64,000 nt of DNA from Tenacibaculum haliotis (lineage in GTDB: Bacteria > Bacteroidota > Bacteroidia > Flavobacteriales > Flavobacteriaceae), in contig NZ_JAOBTH010000029.1 of NCBI RefSeq assembly GCF_025215075.1, positions 1-64,000 of the forward strand, read 5' to 3'. A program made the position numbers and the translations under genes. Under the pieces are notes generated by a model. The model was not told the origin of the DNA. It was given only the letters and a program-made list of their open reading frames with translations, and ran no database searches. Shown here in pieces: positions 45,522 through 54,175 of the stretch (positions are counted from its first letter, which is position 1; each line of letters opens with the position of its first letter).

Positions 45522-46259
45522 ATGACAGAAAAAACAGTTTCAGAAGCAATAAATCATCGTCGTTCTGTAAGAATATTTGATGCAAAAAAAGCGATTGATA
45601 CCAATATCGTAAAAAAATGTATTGAACAAGCAAGTTTAGCTCCAACCAGTAGTAATATGCAGCTGTGGGAGTTTTATCATATCATCTCTAAAGAAAAAAT
45701 TGCTAAAATTAGCCCAATGTGTTTTAATCAAAATGCCGCAAAAACAGCGCAACAATTAGTTGTTTTTGTGACCAGAAAAGATTTATGGCGCAAACGTGCA
45801 AAAGCAAATTTATCTTATATGGATACAACTTTTGGCAAAGACAATCCAAAGTCCGAGCAAACTAGCAGAGAAAAATTTGCCCGTAATTATTATCAAAAAA
45901 TCATCCCTTTTGCTTATTTCGATTTTTTAGGTATTGTTGGTTTTTTAAAATATCTAATAACTTTAATAACAGGATTATTTAGACCTATTTACAGAGAAGT
46001 TCGTAGTAGTGATATGCGAATCGTAGCGCAAAAAACTACAGGATTAGCAGCACAAACATTTATGCTATCAATGGCGGCAGAAGGTTATGATACTTGCCCA
46101 ATGGAAGGTTCTGATACTTGGCGCGTAAAACGCTTATTAAACATTCCGAGAAGTGCAGAAATAAACATGATTATTAGTTGCGGAATTAGAGACGAAAAAG
46201 GAGTTTATGGTGACCGTTTTAGAATTCCTTTTGATGAAGTTTATAAAGAAGTTAACTAA
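45522..46259 (+). CDS. nitroreductase-family flavoprotein
   Basis: 245 residues. FMN-binding RRSVRIFD near the N-terminus (about 13-20), PTSSNMQLWEF (about 42-52), and GLAAQTFMLSMAAEGYDTCPMEG (about 170-192). An insertion with a hydrophobic stretch (about 130-155, FDFLGIVGFLKYLITLITGLF) is unusual and may touch the membrane. Substrate unknown; such enzymes reduce nitro compounds, quinones or flavin. Ends two bases before the next start. Confidence 0.88.
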   Translation: MTEKTVSEAINHRRSVRIFDAKKAIDTNIVKKCIEQASLAPTSSNMQLWEFYHIISKEKIAKISPMCFNQNAAKTAQQLVVFVTRKDLWRKRAKANLSYMDTTFGKDNPKSEQTSREKFARNYYQKIIPFAYFDFLGIVGFLKYLITLITGLFRPIYREVRSSDMRIVAQKTTGLAAQTFMLSMAAEGYDTCPMEGSDTWRVKRLLNIPRSAEINMIISCGIRDEKGVYGDRFRIPFDEVYKEVN

Positions 46260-46260
46260 A

Positions 46261-46554
46261 ATGAACCGTAATAAAACGAAACTTATACTTAGTATAATTA
46301 CAGTTGCCATAATTGTATTCTCGGTGGTTTCTTATAAAGTTTTATCTAGCTTTAAAGAAGTTACATTTAACAAAACCGAAAATATTATAGAGCAACAAAA
46401 AAAGTGGGTAAATGGAGTTATTCAATTATCAGATACCATTGCTATTAAAACCCGTAAACGAAGAGATTCTCTTATTAAAATAGAATTACAACTTTTAAAA
46501 AAACAAGATAGTTTACTTCAATTAACACAAAACAAAGATAAGAAGCTGAATTAA
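46261..46554 (+). CDS. small membrane-anchored coiled-coil protein, unknown
   Basis: 97 residues from the ATG at 46261, one base after the nitroreductase stop. One membrane helix (about 8-27, LILSIITVAIIVFSVVSYKV), then a charged helical region rich in Lys, Gln and Leu (about 40-95) compatible with a coiled coil. No recognisable family. Its stop codon lies inside the following terminator hairpin. Confidence 0.75.
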   Translation: MNRNKTKLILSIITVAIIVFSVVSYKVLSSFKEVTFNKTENIIEQQKKWVNGVIQLSDTIAIKTRKRRDSLIKIELQLLKKQDSLLQLTQNKDKKLN

Positions 46555-46572
46555 ATTCAGCTTCTTATCTTT
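46534..46572. terminator. bidirectional terminator, long palindrome
   Basis: AAAGATAAGAAGCTGAATT pairs with AATTCAGCTTCTTATCTTT. The stop codon of the small protein lies in the centre. The convergent penicillin acylase gene ends three bases away. Confidence 0.85.
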
Positions 46573-46575
46573 ATT

Positions 46576-48957
46576 TTACTTCGGCAAAAACACTAATTTA
46601 TTTTTACTCTTTTTAATTTCTGACGGATTCAGTTTCATTTTCACAAACTTACCGTCTATATATTTCTGAGCTTGATCTTTATAATGCTCACTAAACACAT
46701 TTCCTGATTGCCCCGTTGGTAAAATTGCAATACTATTTTCTACATCCGAAAAATCAACAATTCTACGTGTAGAAGGCCCAGCGGTAATTTTGTACACCCC
46801 AGTACTATCAAGACTATAAATTTGATTGTTAATTACCTGATCTCCACCTCGGGTTTTAAATGGCCCAACATTAAATAATTTACGTAATAATCCACCTGCT
46901 TTTCCTATCGGATGCTCATATTCTACCGAAGCAACTCTATACCACTTCCAATCATCAACATTTTCTCCTAACTGATTTTGTAAAAAAGAAAAGGTGCTTT
47001 TAAACGATTTAGCAACAATATCTTCTCTAGTTTCAACTTTCTCTTTTGTTGAAATATCATCCCACCAAACTGATTTTTCTCTTTTAGCCTGAACTGGTAA
47101 CACTTTTTCTATGAATGGTGTATTTTCAAATTGAGCATAGACTTTTCCCATTTCATCCTCGAAAGTATTTTTTTGAAATTCATAAATCACTCGATTATAA
47201 ATTACAGGCCCAACTTTATTTTCTCCATAAAACCCATTCCAATCTTCAAGAATTTTAATTGCTTTTTTTTCGCTTGCCGAAAAATCAGAAATCGTTAATG
47301 ATTTAATTAAGTCTTTAGCAATTTCTGGAGCTGTTGGTGAAGTTACATCATAAATCATTGCTACTACATCTTCTTTTATCCAATCATTTTTAGGTGCTAT
47401 TAAATCAACAATTCTACGCCCTCTATCTTCTGATAAATAATATCCAGGATATAAAATTCCTGCAATAGAATCTGGTTGATTATTTGCTGAATACACATAA
47501 TTCCAACTCGGATTTATCGCTTGCGGATTCTCTTTAAAATCGATCCATTCTTTAATTTCATCATTACCAGAAGCTCCGTCTAAAATCAATTTTGTATTTA
47601 AACTATCTCGGTACTTATACAACTTTCCAGAAGCAAACCAAGCAATATTATCTTTTGCATCACCATACATAATATTTAATCCTGGTGCGTGTAATTTACT
47701 AGCACCTTTTTTAAATTCTGATAATGATTTTGCGTGCGACATTTCGTAACCAACTTCTAATAACTGATTGTTTAATTTGGTATAAATCCACTGCATTGCA
47801 ATTGGACGCTCATCATCAATAAAATCAATTAAACCATTCATTACAGGCCCGTGCTTAGAAACTTTTACTTGAAAAGTAGTATCAACATCACCTTTAATTT
47901 TTATTTTTTTATCGATTAACTTATACTTCTGATATCCAGTTGGAGTTTTATATTCCATCGGATTATTCGGGTTATTTTTTTCGTGATAAAAATCAATATC
48001 ATCATTCTCAAACATTGTTAATCCGTAGGCATACTCTTTATTATGACCTAATAAAGGAAATGGTGTTAATGCTAAATTGAACCCGTAAATTTCATAATCT
48101 GGCGTTTTAATATGCGATTGATACCAAACTGAAGGTTGTGAAAACCCAATATGTGGATCGTTTGCAAAAATTACTTTTCCGTTTTTCGTTTTTTCTGGTC
48201 CTAAAACCCATGCGTTACTTCCTATAAATGGAGAAATCGGTAATTTTTCTAGCAACGTACTCATTGCTTGCGCAAACTCCCCTTTAATTTCAGCGTTTTT
48301 CTCATTCTTAATCAAAGTAAGATTTTTAAAATTAGCTCCGTTTAATTCCTCAAAATAAGTGTCTCCTAATTTTTCTTTTATCTCTGTTAATAATGGATCT
48401 GTTTTATGTGCAACCGCAAAACTAAAAGCCATATATCCGAATACATTATATACATCTTTTACGGTATATTTTTCTTTATCAAGTCCCACCAAATAAAATT
48501 CTAACGGAGTTGCTCCCTCATCAATAAATTGATTGATTCCGTTTAAATACGCTTCGGTTAGTTTATAAGCTTCCGAATTCTTATCTAAATTTTGTATCGT
48601 TTTCTCAGCAGCTTCCTCAATTCCTAAGCCAGAGAAAAACTTATCTGTTCTTACCAAATCTTTCCCAAAAACCTCCGCTAACCTTCCTGCCGAAATTCGC
48701 CGAATCAATTCCATTTGCCATAATCTATCTTGCGCGTGCACATATCCCAAAGCAGTATAGGCATCCTGTTGATTTTGTGCATTAATATGCGGCACACCAA
48801 CCTCATCATAATACACCGTTACTTTACCTGATATAGCCATTAATTCTAGTTCTCCGTTATATGTTGGATGTAATGTTTTCGTAAACATCCAAATACCAAT
48901 AACTAATAATAAAAGGACAACAAAAATTATTTTTAACAGCTTTTTAAATAGTTTCAT
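46576..48957 (-). CDS. penicillin acylase family Ntn-hydrolase
   Basis: 793 residues from the ATG at 48957. An upstream in-frame start at 49089 would read through the divergent promoters and is rejected. N-terminal membrane anchor or signal (about 5-26), alpha-chain region (about 40-240), then the autoprocessing site G246/Ser247-Asn in GSNAWV: cleavage would expose the Ser nucleophile of the beta chain. The family hydrolyses amide bonds in acyl-homoserine lactones, beta-lactams or other N-acyl compounds; the natural substrate here is unknown. Acts outside the inner membrane. Confidence 0.93.
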   Translation of the reverse strand: MKLFKKLLKIIFVVLLLLVIGIWMFTKTLHPTYNGELELMAISGKVTVYYDEVGVPHINAQNQQDAYTALGYVHAQDRLWQMELIRRISAGRLAEVFGKDLVRTDKFFSGLGIEEAAEKTIQNLDKNSEAYKLTEAYLNGINQFIDEGATPLEFYLVGLDKEKYTVKDVYNVFGYMAFSFAVAHKTDPLLTEIKEKLGDTYFEELNGANFKNLTLIKNEKNAEIKGEFAQAMSTLLEKLPISPFIGSNAWVLGPEKTKNGKVIFANDPHIGFSQPSVWYQSHIKTPDYEIYGFNLALTPFPLLGHNKEYAYGLTMFENDDIDFYHEKNNPNNPMEYKTPTGYQKYKLIDKKIKIKGDVDTTFQVKVSKHGPVMNGLIDFIDDERPIAMQWIYTKLNNQLLEVGYEMSHAKSLSEFKKGASKLHAPGLNIMYGDAKDNIAWFASGKLYKYRDSLNTKLILDGASGNDEIKEWIDFKENPQAINPSWNYVYSANNQPDSIAGILYPGYYLSEDRGRRIVDLIAPKNDWIKEDVVAMIYDVTSPTAPEIAKDLIKSLTISDFSASEKKAIKILEDWNGFYGENKVGPVIYNRVIYEFQKNTFEDEMGKVYAQFENTPFIEKVLPVQAKREKSVWWDDISTKEKVETREDIVAKSFKSTFSFLQNQLGENVDDWKWYRVASVEYEHPIGKAGGLLRKLFNVGPFKTRGGDQVINNQIYSLDSTGVYKITAGPSTRRIVDFSDVENSIAILPTGQSGNVFSEHYKDQAQKYIDGKFVKMKLNPSEIKKSKNKLVFLPK

Positions 48958-48974
48958 TTGGGATTGATTTTGCT

Positions 48975-48982
48975 CAAAGATA
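48975..48982 (-). promoter_or_regulatory. -7 motif of the penicillin acylase gene
   Basis: TATCTTTG on the minus strand, 17 bases before the ATG at 48957. Confidence 0.5.
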
Positions 48983-48998
48983 ACAGAAATATAATTCG

Positions 48999-49006
48999 TA
49001 TTTTTG
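48999..49006 (+). promoter_or_regulatory. -7 motif of the DegT aminotransferase gene
   Basis: TATTTTTG on the plus strand, 26 bases before the ATG at 49033. The two divergent -7 boxes are only 16 bases apart, so their upstream elements overlap. Confidence 0.5.
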
Positions 49007-49032
49007 GAGTTCAAAAAAAATTCATTTATCTG

Positions 49033-50160
49033 ATGAAAAAAATTCAAATGGTTGACTTGCAAGGTCAATATGCAAAAATAAAACCTCAAGTAAATAAAGC
49101 TTTCGAAAGCATTTTAGACACCGCTTATTATATCGGAGGCCCGGAAGTTAAAGGCTTTGGAAGTGATTTAGAAAATTATTTAGATGTAAAACACGTAATA
49201 CCCTGCGCTAACGGAACCGACGCGTTGCAAATTGCAATGATGGGCTTAGGTTTAGAGCAAGGTGATGAAGTTATTACTGCTGATTTTACTTTTGCAGCAA
49301 CTGTAGAAGTAATTGCTTTACTAAAATTAACGCCTGTTTTAGTTGATGTTGAACCAGATACATTTAATATTGATATTGAAGCTTTAAAAGAAGCTATTAC
49401 ACCAAAAACCAAAGCGATTGTTCCCGTTCATTTATTTGGTCAATGTGCCAATATGGAAGCAATTATGAAAGTTGCGAAAGAACATAACTTATTTGTTATT
49501 GAAGACAATGCACAAGCAATTGGTGCAGATTACACTTTTTCTGACGGAACAAAAAAGAAATCAGGAACGATTGGAAATGTAGGAACAACTTCATTTTTTC
49601 CGTCTAAAAACTTAGGTTGTTATGGTGATGGTGGCGCAATTTTCACCAATGATGATGATTTAGCACATACCATTAGAGGAATTGTAAATCACGGAATGTA
49701 CAAACGTTACTACCACGATGTTGTAGGTGTAAATTCTCGTTTAGATAGTTTACAAGCTGCGGTTTTACAAATAAAACTACCTTTATTAGATGGTTTTTGT
49801 GATGCTCGTAGAGAAGCCGCAATGAATTATACAGAAGCTTTTTCAAGTAATCCTAATATTATTACTCCTGCAATTAGTGTTTTTTCTACACATGTTTTTC
49901 ATCAATATACTTTAAGAATTACGAATGGAAAACGAGATGAGTTACATCAACATTTATTAGACAACAATATTCCGAATGCAATTTATTACCCCGTTCCTTT
50001 GCATGCCCAAAAAGCATATAAAGATGAGCGTTACAACGAAGGTGATTTTAAAATTACCAATCAGTTAATTGACGAAGTAATTTCACTACCAATGCATACC
50101 GAGTTAGACGAAGATCAATTAGCTTTTATTACCAAAACAATTTTAGAATTTGTGCAATAA
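49033..50160 (+). CDS. DegT/DnrJ/EryC1/StrS-family PLP aminotransferase
   Basis: 375 residues. The PLP Lys is Lys192 in FFPSKNLGCYGDGGAI; cofactor-binding GTDALQIA (61-68) and EDNAQAIG (157-164). The family transfers an amino group to keto-sugar nucleotides for surface glycans. It is followed by a small membrane protein gene and galE, a context of sugar-nucleotide metabolism. The specific sugar is not predictable. Confidence 0.92.
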   Translation: MKKIQMVDLQGQYAKIKPQVNKAFESILDTAYYIGGPEVKGFGSDLENYLDVKHVIPCANGTDALQIAMMGLGLEQGDEVITADFTFAATVEVIALLKLTPVLVDVEPDTFNIDIEALKEAITPKTKAIVPVHLFGQCANMEAIMKVAKEHNLFVIEDNAQAIGADYTFSDGTKKKSGTIGNVGTTSFFPSKNLGCYGDGGAIFTNDDDLAHTIRGIVNHGMYKRYYHDVVGVNSRLDSLQAAVLQIKLPLLDGFCDARREAAMNYTEAFSSNPNIITPAISVFSTHVFHQYTLRITNGKRDELHQHLLDNNIPNAIYYPVPLHAQKAYKDERYNEGDFKITNQLIDEVISLPMHTELDEDQLAFITKTILEFVQ

Positions 50161-50169
50161 TAAATAGTT

Positions 50170-50580
50170 ATGAATCAAAAAATTAAAACACTTAAAATAA
50201 TTCACCTAGCTTTAATAGCAGGTGTAACTCTGGCTTATTTTTTAATCGGTGATTTTAAAAATATTTTGAATTTAGAAATAGACAATGCATCCCTTGTTTA
50301 TTCTTTTATTCCTGCGGTAGCCTATGTCTTGAGTAATTTTGTTTTCAAAAACACTTTAAACAAAATAAAAGAAGGTGATAGTGACGATGAAAAATTTGCT
50401 ATTTATCAAACCGCTTCAATTATTAAGTGGGCAATATTAGAAGGCGCTTGTTTTTTAATTCTCTTTTTAAAACCAGACTTTCTTCTTTTCGGTGTTATTC
50501 TTTTATTCTATATGATTCTTTTAGCCCCTAAAGACGATAAAATATTTCAACTTTTAGGAATAAGGAATTCAAATCTATAA
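50170..50580 (+). CDS. four-helix membrane protein, unknown
   Basis: 136 residues with four predicted membrane helices (about 10-27, 40-60, 82-102, 105-122). No motif recognised. It lies 9 bases after the aminotransferase and 2 bases before galE, so it is in one operon with them. Confidence 0.75.
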   Translation: MNQKIKTLKIIHLALIAGVTLAYFLIGDFKNILNLEIDNASLVYSFIPAVAYVLSNFVFKNTLNKIKEGDSDDEKFAIYQTASIIKWAILEGACFLILFLKPDFLLFGVILLFYMILLAPKDDKIFQLLGIRNSNL

Positions 50581-50582
50581 AT

Positions 50583-51593
50583 ATGAAAAAAATAGTAGTA
50601 ACCGGTGGCTTAGGTTTTATAGGTTCACACACTGTAGTTGAGTTACAAAACAAAGGTTTTGAAGTTCTTATTATTGATGATTTATCAAATTCTAAAATAG
50701 AAGTTTTAGATAAGATAACTTCTATCACAGGAATAAAACCAGCTTTTCATCAACTAGATTTACGTATAAAATCTAATGTTATAAATTTCTTTAAAAACAA
50801 TACAGTTGACGGAATTATACATTTCGCAGCCTTTAAAGCTGTTGGAGAAAGTGTTACAAATCCGCTAGATTATTACGAAAATAACATTGGAAGCTTAGTA
50901 TATTTATTACAAGAAATACGAAACAGAAAAATTGATAATTTTATCTTTAGCTCATCATGTACAGTATATGGTCAAGCAGATGAATTACCAATTACAGAAA
51001 ATGCACCAACAAAACCAGCAGAGTCTCCTTACGGAAACACCAAACAAATTGGCGAAGAAATTATAAAAGAAAGTTGTAACGCTCATAATTTAAACGCAAT
51101 AGCATTACGCTATTTTAACCCTGTAGGAGCTCACGATAGTATTAAAATTGGCGAATTACCACTAGGAGTTCCACAAAATTTAATTCCGTTTGTAACTCAA
51201 ACAGCAGCAGGAATAAGAGAACAACTTTCTGTTTTTGGTAACGATTATAATACTCACGACGGAACTGCTATTCGTGATTATATTCACGTTGTTGATTTAG
51301 CAAAAGCACATATTGCAGCCTTAAATCGTTTATTAGAAAAAAAGAACACTACTAATTTTGAGTTTTACAATGTAGGTACAGGAACAGGGAGTTCTGTTTT
51401 AGATGTCATCAATTCTTTTGAAAAAGTAACAGGCAAAAAATTAAATTATAAAATTGTAGATCGTCGCGCTGGTGACATTACTGCCGCTTACGCTGACACT
51501 ACGATAGCTAATAAAGAATTAAACTGGAAAACAGAAAGAAGTTTAGAAGACGCTTTGCTCTCTGCTTGGAAATGGCAAGAAAGTCAGAAATAA
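50583..51593 (+). CDS. galE: UDP-glucose 4-epimerase
   Basis: 336 residues, short-chain dehydrogenase fold. NAD-binding GGLGFIG (8-14), catalytic Ser in SSSCTVYG (124-130), Tyr150 and Lys154 in SPYGNTK. C-terminal substrate part RYFNPVGAHDS, NLIPFVTQ, TAIRDYIHVVDLA is typical of GalE. Interconverts UDP-glucose and UDP-galactose for glycan synthesis. Confidence 0.95.
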   Translation: MKKIVVTGGLGFIGSHTVVELQNKGFEVLIIDDLSNSKIEVLDKITSITGIKPAFHQLDLRIKSNVINFFKNNTVDGIIHFAAFKAVGESVTNPLDYYENNIGSLVYLLQEIRNRKIDNFIFSSSCTVYGQADELPITENAPTKPAESPYGNTKQIGEEIIKESCNAHNLNAIALRYFNPVGAHDSIKIGELPLGVPQNLIPFVTQTAAGIREQLSVFGNDYNTHDGTAIRDYIHVVDLAKAHIAALNRLLEKKNTTNFEFYNVGTGTGSSVLDVINSFEKVTGKKLNYKIVDRRAGDITAAYADTTIANKELNWKTERSLEDALLSAWKWQESQK

Positions 51594-51600
51594 ACTTTAC

Positions 51601-51632
51601 AAAAAAATCCCGCTAAAATTTAGCGGGATTTT
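51601..51632. terminator. bidirectional terminator between galE and fabD
   Basis: AAAATCCCGCTAAA/TTTAGCGGGATTTT stem with flanking A and T runs. Confidence 0.92.
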
Positions 51633-51653
51633 AATTTTATACTAAAAATACTT

Positions 51654-52541
51654 CTAAGCCTCAATACTAGCACCACTCGCTGCTACACTTCTATCAATCT
51701 TACGCATTAACCCTTGTAAAACTTTACCTGGCCCAACCTCAATAAATTCAGTTCCACCATCAGCAATCATTGCTTGAATACACTGCGTCCATTTTACAGG
51801 AGCTGTTAATTGTGCTATTAAATTTTCTTTAATTTCATCGGGACTTGTAACAGCTTTTGCAACTACATTTTGGTATACTGGGCATGTTGGCTCACTAAAC
51901 GTAGTTTCTGCTATTGCTTTTGCTAACTCCTCACGAGCCGGCTCCATCATTGGTGAGTGAAACGCGCCTCCAACAGGTAAAACCAATGCTCTACGTGCTC
52001 CTTTTTCAGTTAATACTTCACAAGCCTTTTCAATAGCCTCAATTTCTCCTGAAATTACTAATTGCCCTGGGCAGTTATAATTTGCAGCAACTACTACGCC
52101 GTTTATTTCAGCGCATGTATCTTCCACTATTTTATCTTCTAAACCTAAAACCGCTGCCATTGTAGACGACTTAATTTCACAAGCCTTTTGCATTGCCAAA
52201 GCTCTCTTTGAAACCAATGTTAATCCGTCTTCAAAAGACAAAACTCCGTTTGCAACCAAAGCCGACAATTCTCCTAATGAATGTCCCGCAACCATTTCAG
52301 GTTTAAAATCATCACCCAATACTTTTGCTAAAATTACTGAATGTAAAAATATTGCTGGCTGCGTTACTTTTGTTTCTTTTAATGCTTCTGACGTACCTTC
52401 AAACATTATATCTGTAATACTAAAACCTAATATTTCATTTGCTTTCTCAAAAAGTTCTTGAGCTAAAGGTGATTTTTCATATAAATCTAATCCCATTCCT
52501 GTAAACTGCGCTCCCTGACCTGGAAAAATATATGCTTTCAT
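51654..52541 (-). CDS. fabD: ACP S-malonyltransferase
   Basis: 295 residues. GQGAQ (8-12), nucleophile Ser88 in GHSLGE, Arg-containing region, and His about 195 in PVGGAFHSPMM. Moves malonyl from CoA to acyl-carrier protein to start fatty acid elongation. Single gene; no other fab gene is adjacent. Confidence 0.96.
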   Translation of the reverse strand: MKAYIFPGQGAQFTGMGLDLYEKSPLAQELFEKANEILGFSITDIMFEGTSEALKETKVTQPAIFLHSVILAKVLGDDFKPEMVAGHSLGELSALVANGVLSFEDGLTLVSKRALAMQKACEIKSSTMAAVLGLEDKIVEDTCAEINGVVVAANYNCPGQLVISGEIEAIEKACEVLTEKGARRALVLPVGGAFHSPMMEPAREELAKAIAETTFSEPTCPVYQNVVAKAVTSPDEIKENLIAQLTAPVKWTQCIQAMIADGGTEFIEVGPGKVLQGLMRKIDRSVAASGASIEA

Positions 52542-52921
52542 GCTAAATTATTTAATTGTTAATTTGTTTAACGATGTAATATGTTGCGAAAATAATCATT
52601 TTTATTAGAAGCTCTTTCCTGCTTTTCGCTATATCTTTTTTGCTGCTGCCCTTACAATCTTTATGTCGTAACTAATTATCGTAATAGCATATTCCTTTGT
52701 TAAAAAGCTTATTTATAACAAAAAAGGATGCCGCTACAATCAGGGCTAAGTCTATCTTCCAAAATCAGGTAAAACCTAAAAATATCGTACAATCCTTATA
52801 TGTAGCACAAACTACATTGTTTATAGGCAACTCTATTTTACAGATTGGCTGCTGGAATTTAGAAAAATTCGACTTAAAAGTTGACGATAAAACACCTATT
52901 TTTACCTTTTAAACAAAATTT
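52542..52921. other. intergenic region holding a palindromic repeat and a doubtful ORF
   Basis: It contains the repeat at 52610-52747. Beyond it, an open frame from a TTG at 52697 to 52912 (71 codons) ends in a stretch that reads like protein (NLEKFDLKVDDKTPIFTF). Its first third lies inside the repeat, so an intact gene is unlikely. It may be the tail of a lost gene cut by the repeat. A short hairpin ATGTAG/CTACAT lies at about 52800. Confidence 0.35.
52610..52747. repeat. palindromic intergenic repeat, long copy
   Basis: Starts AGCTCTTTCCTGCTTTTCGC and ends GCTACAATCAGGGCT. The arms pair through CCTGC...CAGGG and CTTTTTTG...CAAAAAAG. It shares both ends with 22648-22724 but has a longer middle. 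Confidence 0.65.
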
Positions 52922-54172
52922 ATGACTACTAAGTTTTTTTATCACATCTTCAAAAACCAATTTTCTTTATCAGATCAAACAGCAATCTATCTTAATTTGA
53001 TAGTAAACCTACTTGTAATTGCTTTTTTAGGATATCTATTTTTTAAAACATTTCGTTATTTTGGTAGTAACTTTATAAAGAAAGTAGCTGCAAAAACAAA
53101 AACCGACTTTGATGATTTACTAATTAAGAACCGCGTATTTTTAAATATCTCGAGAATTGTAATCTTTGTAATTCTTTACGCGCTCTTATCTTTAATTTTA
53201 ATAGATTTTCCTGAGTTTTTAAAATACGCAGATCGAATTATTAATATTGCTATTTTATTTTCAATCATCTGGTTTATTAAAAGTATTCTATTAACCATAA
53301 AAGATTTCTTAAGAAACTTCACTGCTTTTAAAGACAAACCTTTAGACAGTTATGTGCAAACTTTTATGATGATTTTGTGGATTATTAGCTTTATAATTTC
53401 ATTCTCAATACTTACCGGTAAGCCACTTATCAGATTTCTTACAGCTTTGGGAGCTTTTTCTGCCGTGTTACTTCTTATTTTTAAAGACACCATATTAGGT
53501 TTTGTTGCTAGTATTCAAATATCTGTAAACGATACGGTACGTTTAAATGATTGGATTACGATGGATAAATACAATGCCGATGGAAACATAACTGCAATTA
53601 ATTTAGCCTCGGTAATTGTAAAAAACTTCGACAATACAGTAACTAGCATTCCTACTTATTCATTGATTTCCGATTCCTTTAAAAATTGGAGGGCCATGGA
53701 TAATTCTGGCGGACGTAGAATAAAACGATCAATCTTAATTAAAATAAATAGTATTGACTTTTTAACAGATAAAGATATTGAGCATTATAAAAAAATAGCG
53801 TTACTTACCGATTATGTTACAAATGCTTACAACGATGTAAAACAGCATAATTCAGAACACAATATTGATAAATCGCTTTTAATTAACGGAAGAAATTTGA
53901 CTAATTTTGGATTGTTTAGAAAATATTTAGATGAATATTTAAAACAACATCCTAAAATAAATCAAGAGTTATTGTTTATGTCTCGCCAATTACAACCAAC
54001 TGCAAACGGAATTCCTTTAGAAGTGTATGCTTTTTGCAAAAACAAATCTTGGTTGGCATACGAAAAAGACATGGCTGATATTTTTGATCATATTTTAGCG
54101 AGCATAAAATATTTTAACTTAGAGGTTTTCGAAAACCCTACTGGAACAGATATTTTAACCATTAAAAAATAA
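52922..54172 (+). CDS. mechanosensitive ion channel, YbdG-like MscS family
   Basis: 416 residues. Four to five membrane helices in the first 200 residues, the pore-lining helix (ALGAFSAVLLLIFKDTILGFVASI, about 178-201), then the beta domain (VNDTVRLNDWITMDKYNADGNITAINLASVIVKNFDNT). The motif NWRAMDNSGGRRIKRSI (about 256-272) is typical of the YbdG branch. Inner-membrane osmotic safety channel; a different type from the CmpX-like protein at 19696. The next gene starts three bases after its stop. Confidence 0.92.
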   Translation: MTTKFFYHIFKNQFSLSDQTAIYLNLIVNLLVIAFLGYLFFKTFRYFGSNFIKKVAAKTKTDFDDLLIKNRVFLNISRIVIFVILYALLSLILIDFPEFLKYADRIINIAILFSIIWFIKSILLTIKDFLRNFTAFKDKPLDSYVQTFMMILWIISFIISFSILTGKPLIRFLTALGAFSAVLLLIFKDTILGFVASIQISVNDTVRLNDWITMDKYNADGNITAINLASVIVKNFDNTVTSIPTYSLISDSFKNWRAMDNSGGRRIKRSILIKINSIDFLTDKDIEHYKKIALLTDYVTNAYNDVKQHNSEHNIDKSLLINGRNLTNFGLFRKYLDEYLKQHPKINQELLFMSRQLQPTANGIPLEVYAFCKNKSWLAYEKDMADIFDHILASIKYFNLEVFENPTGTDILTIKK

Positions 54173-54175
54173 GCA

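Noticed and set aside
48958-49089. Extended N-termini for the penicillin acylase (start 49089) and DegT (start 48958)
   Set aside because: They overlap each other through the divergent promoter region; the ATGs at 48957 and 49033 give standard N-termini.
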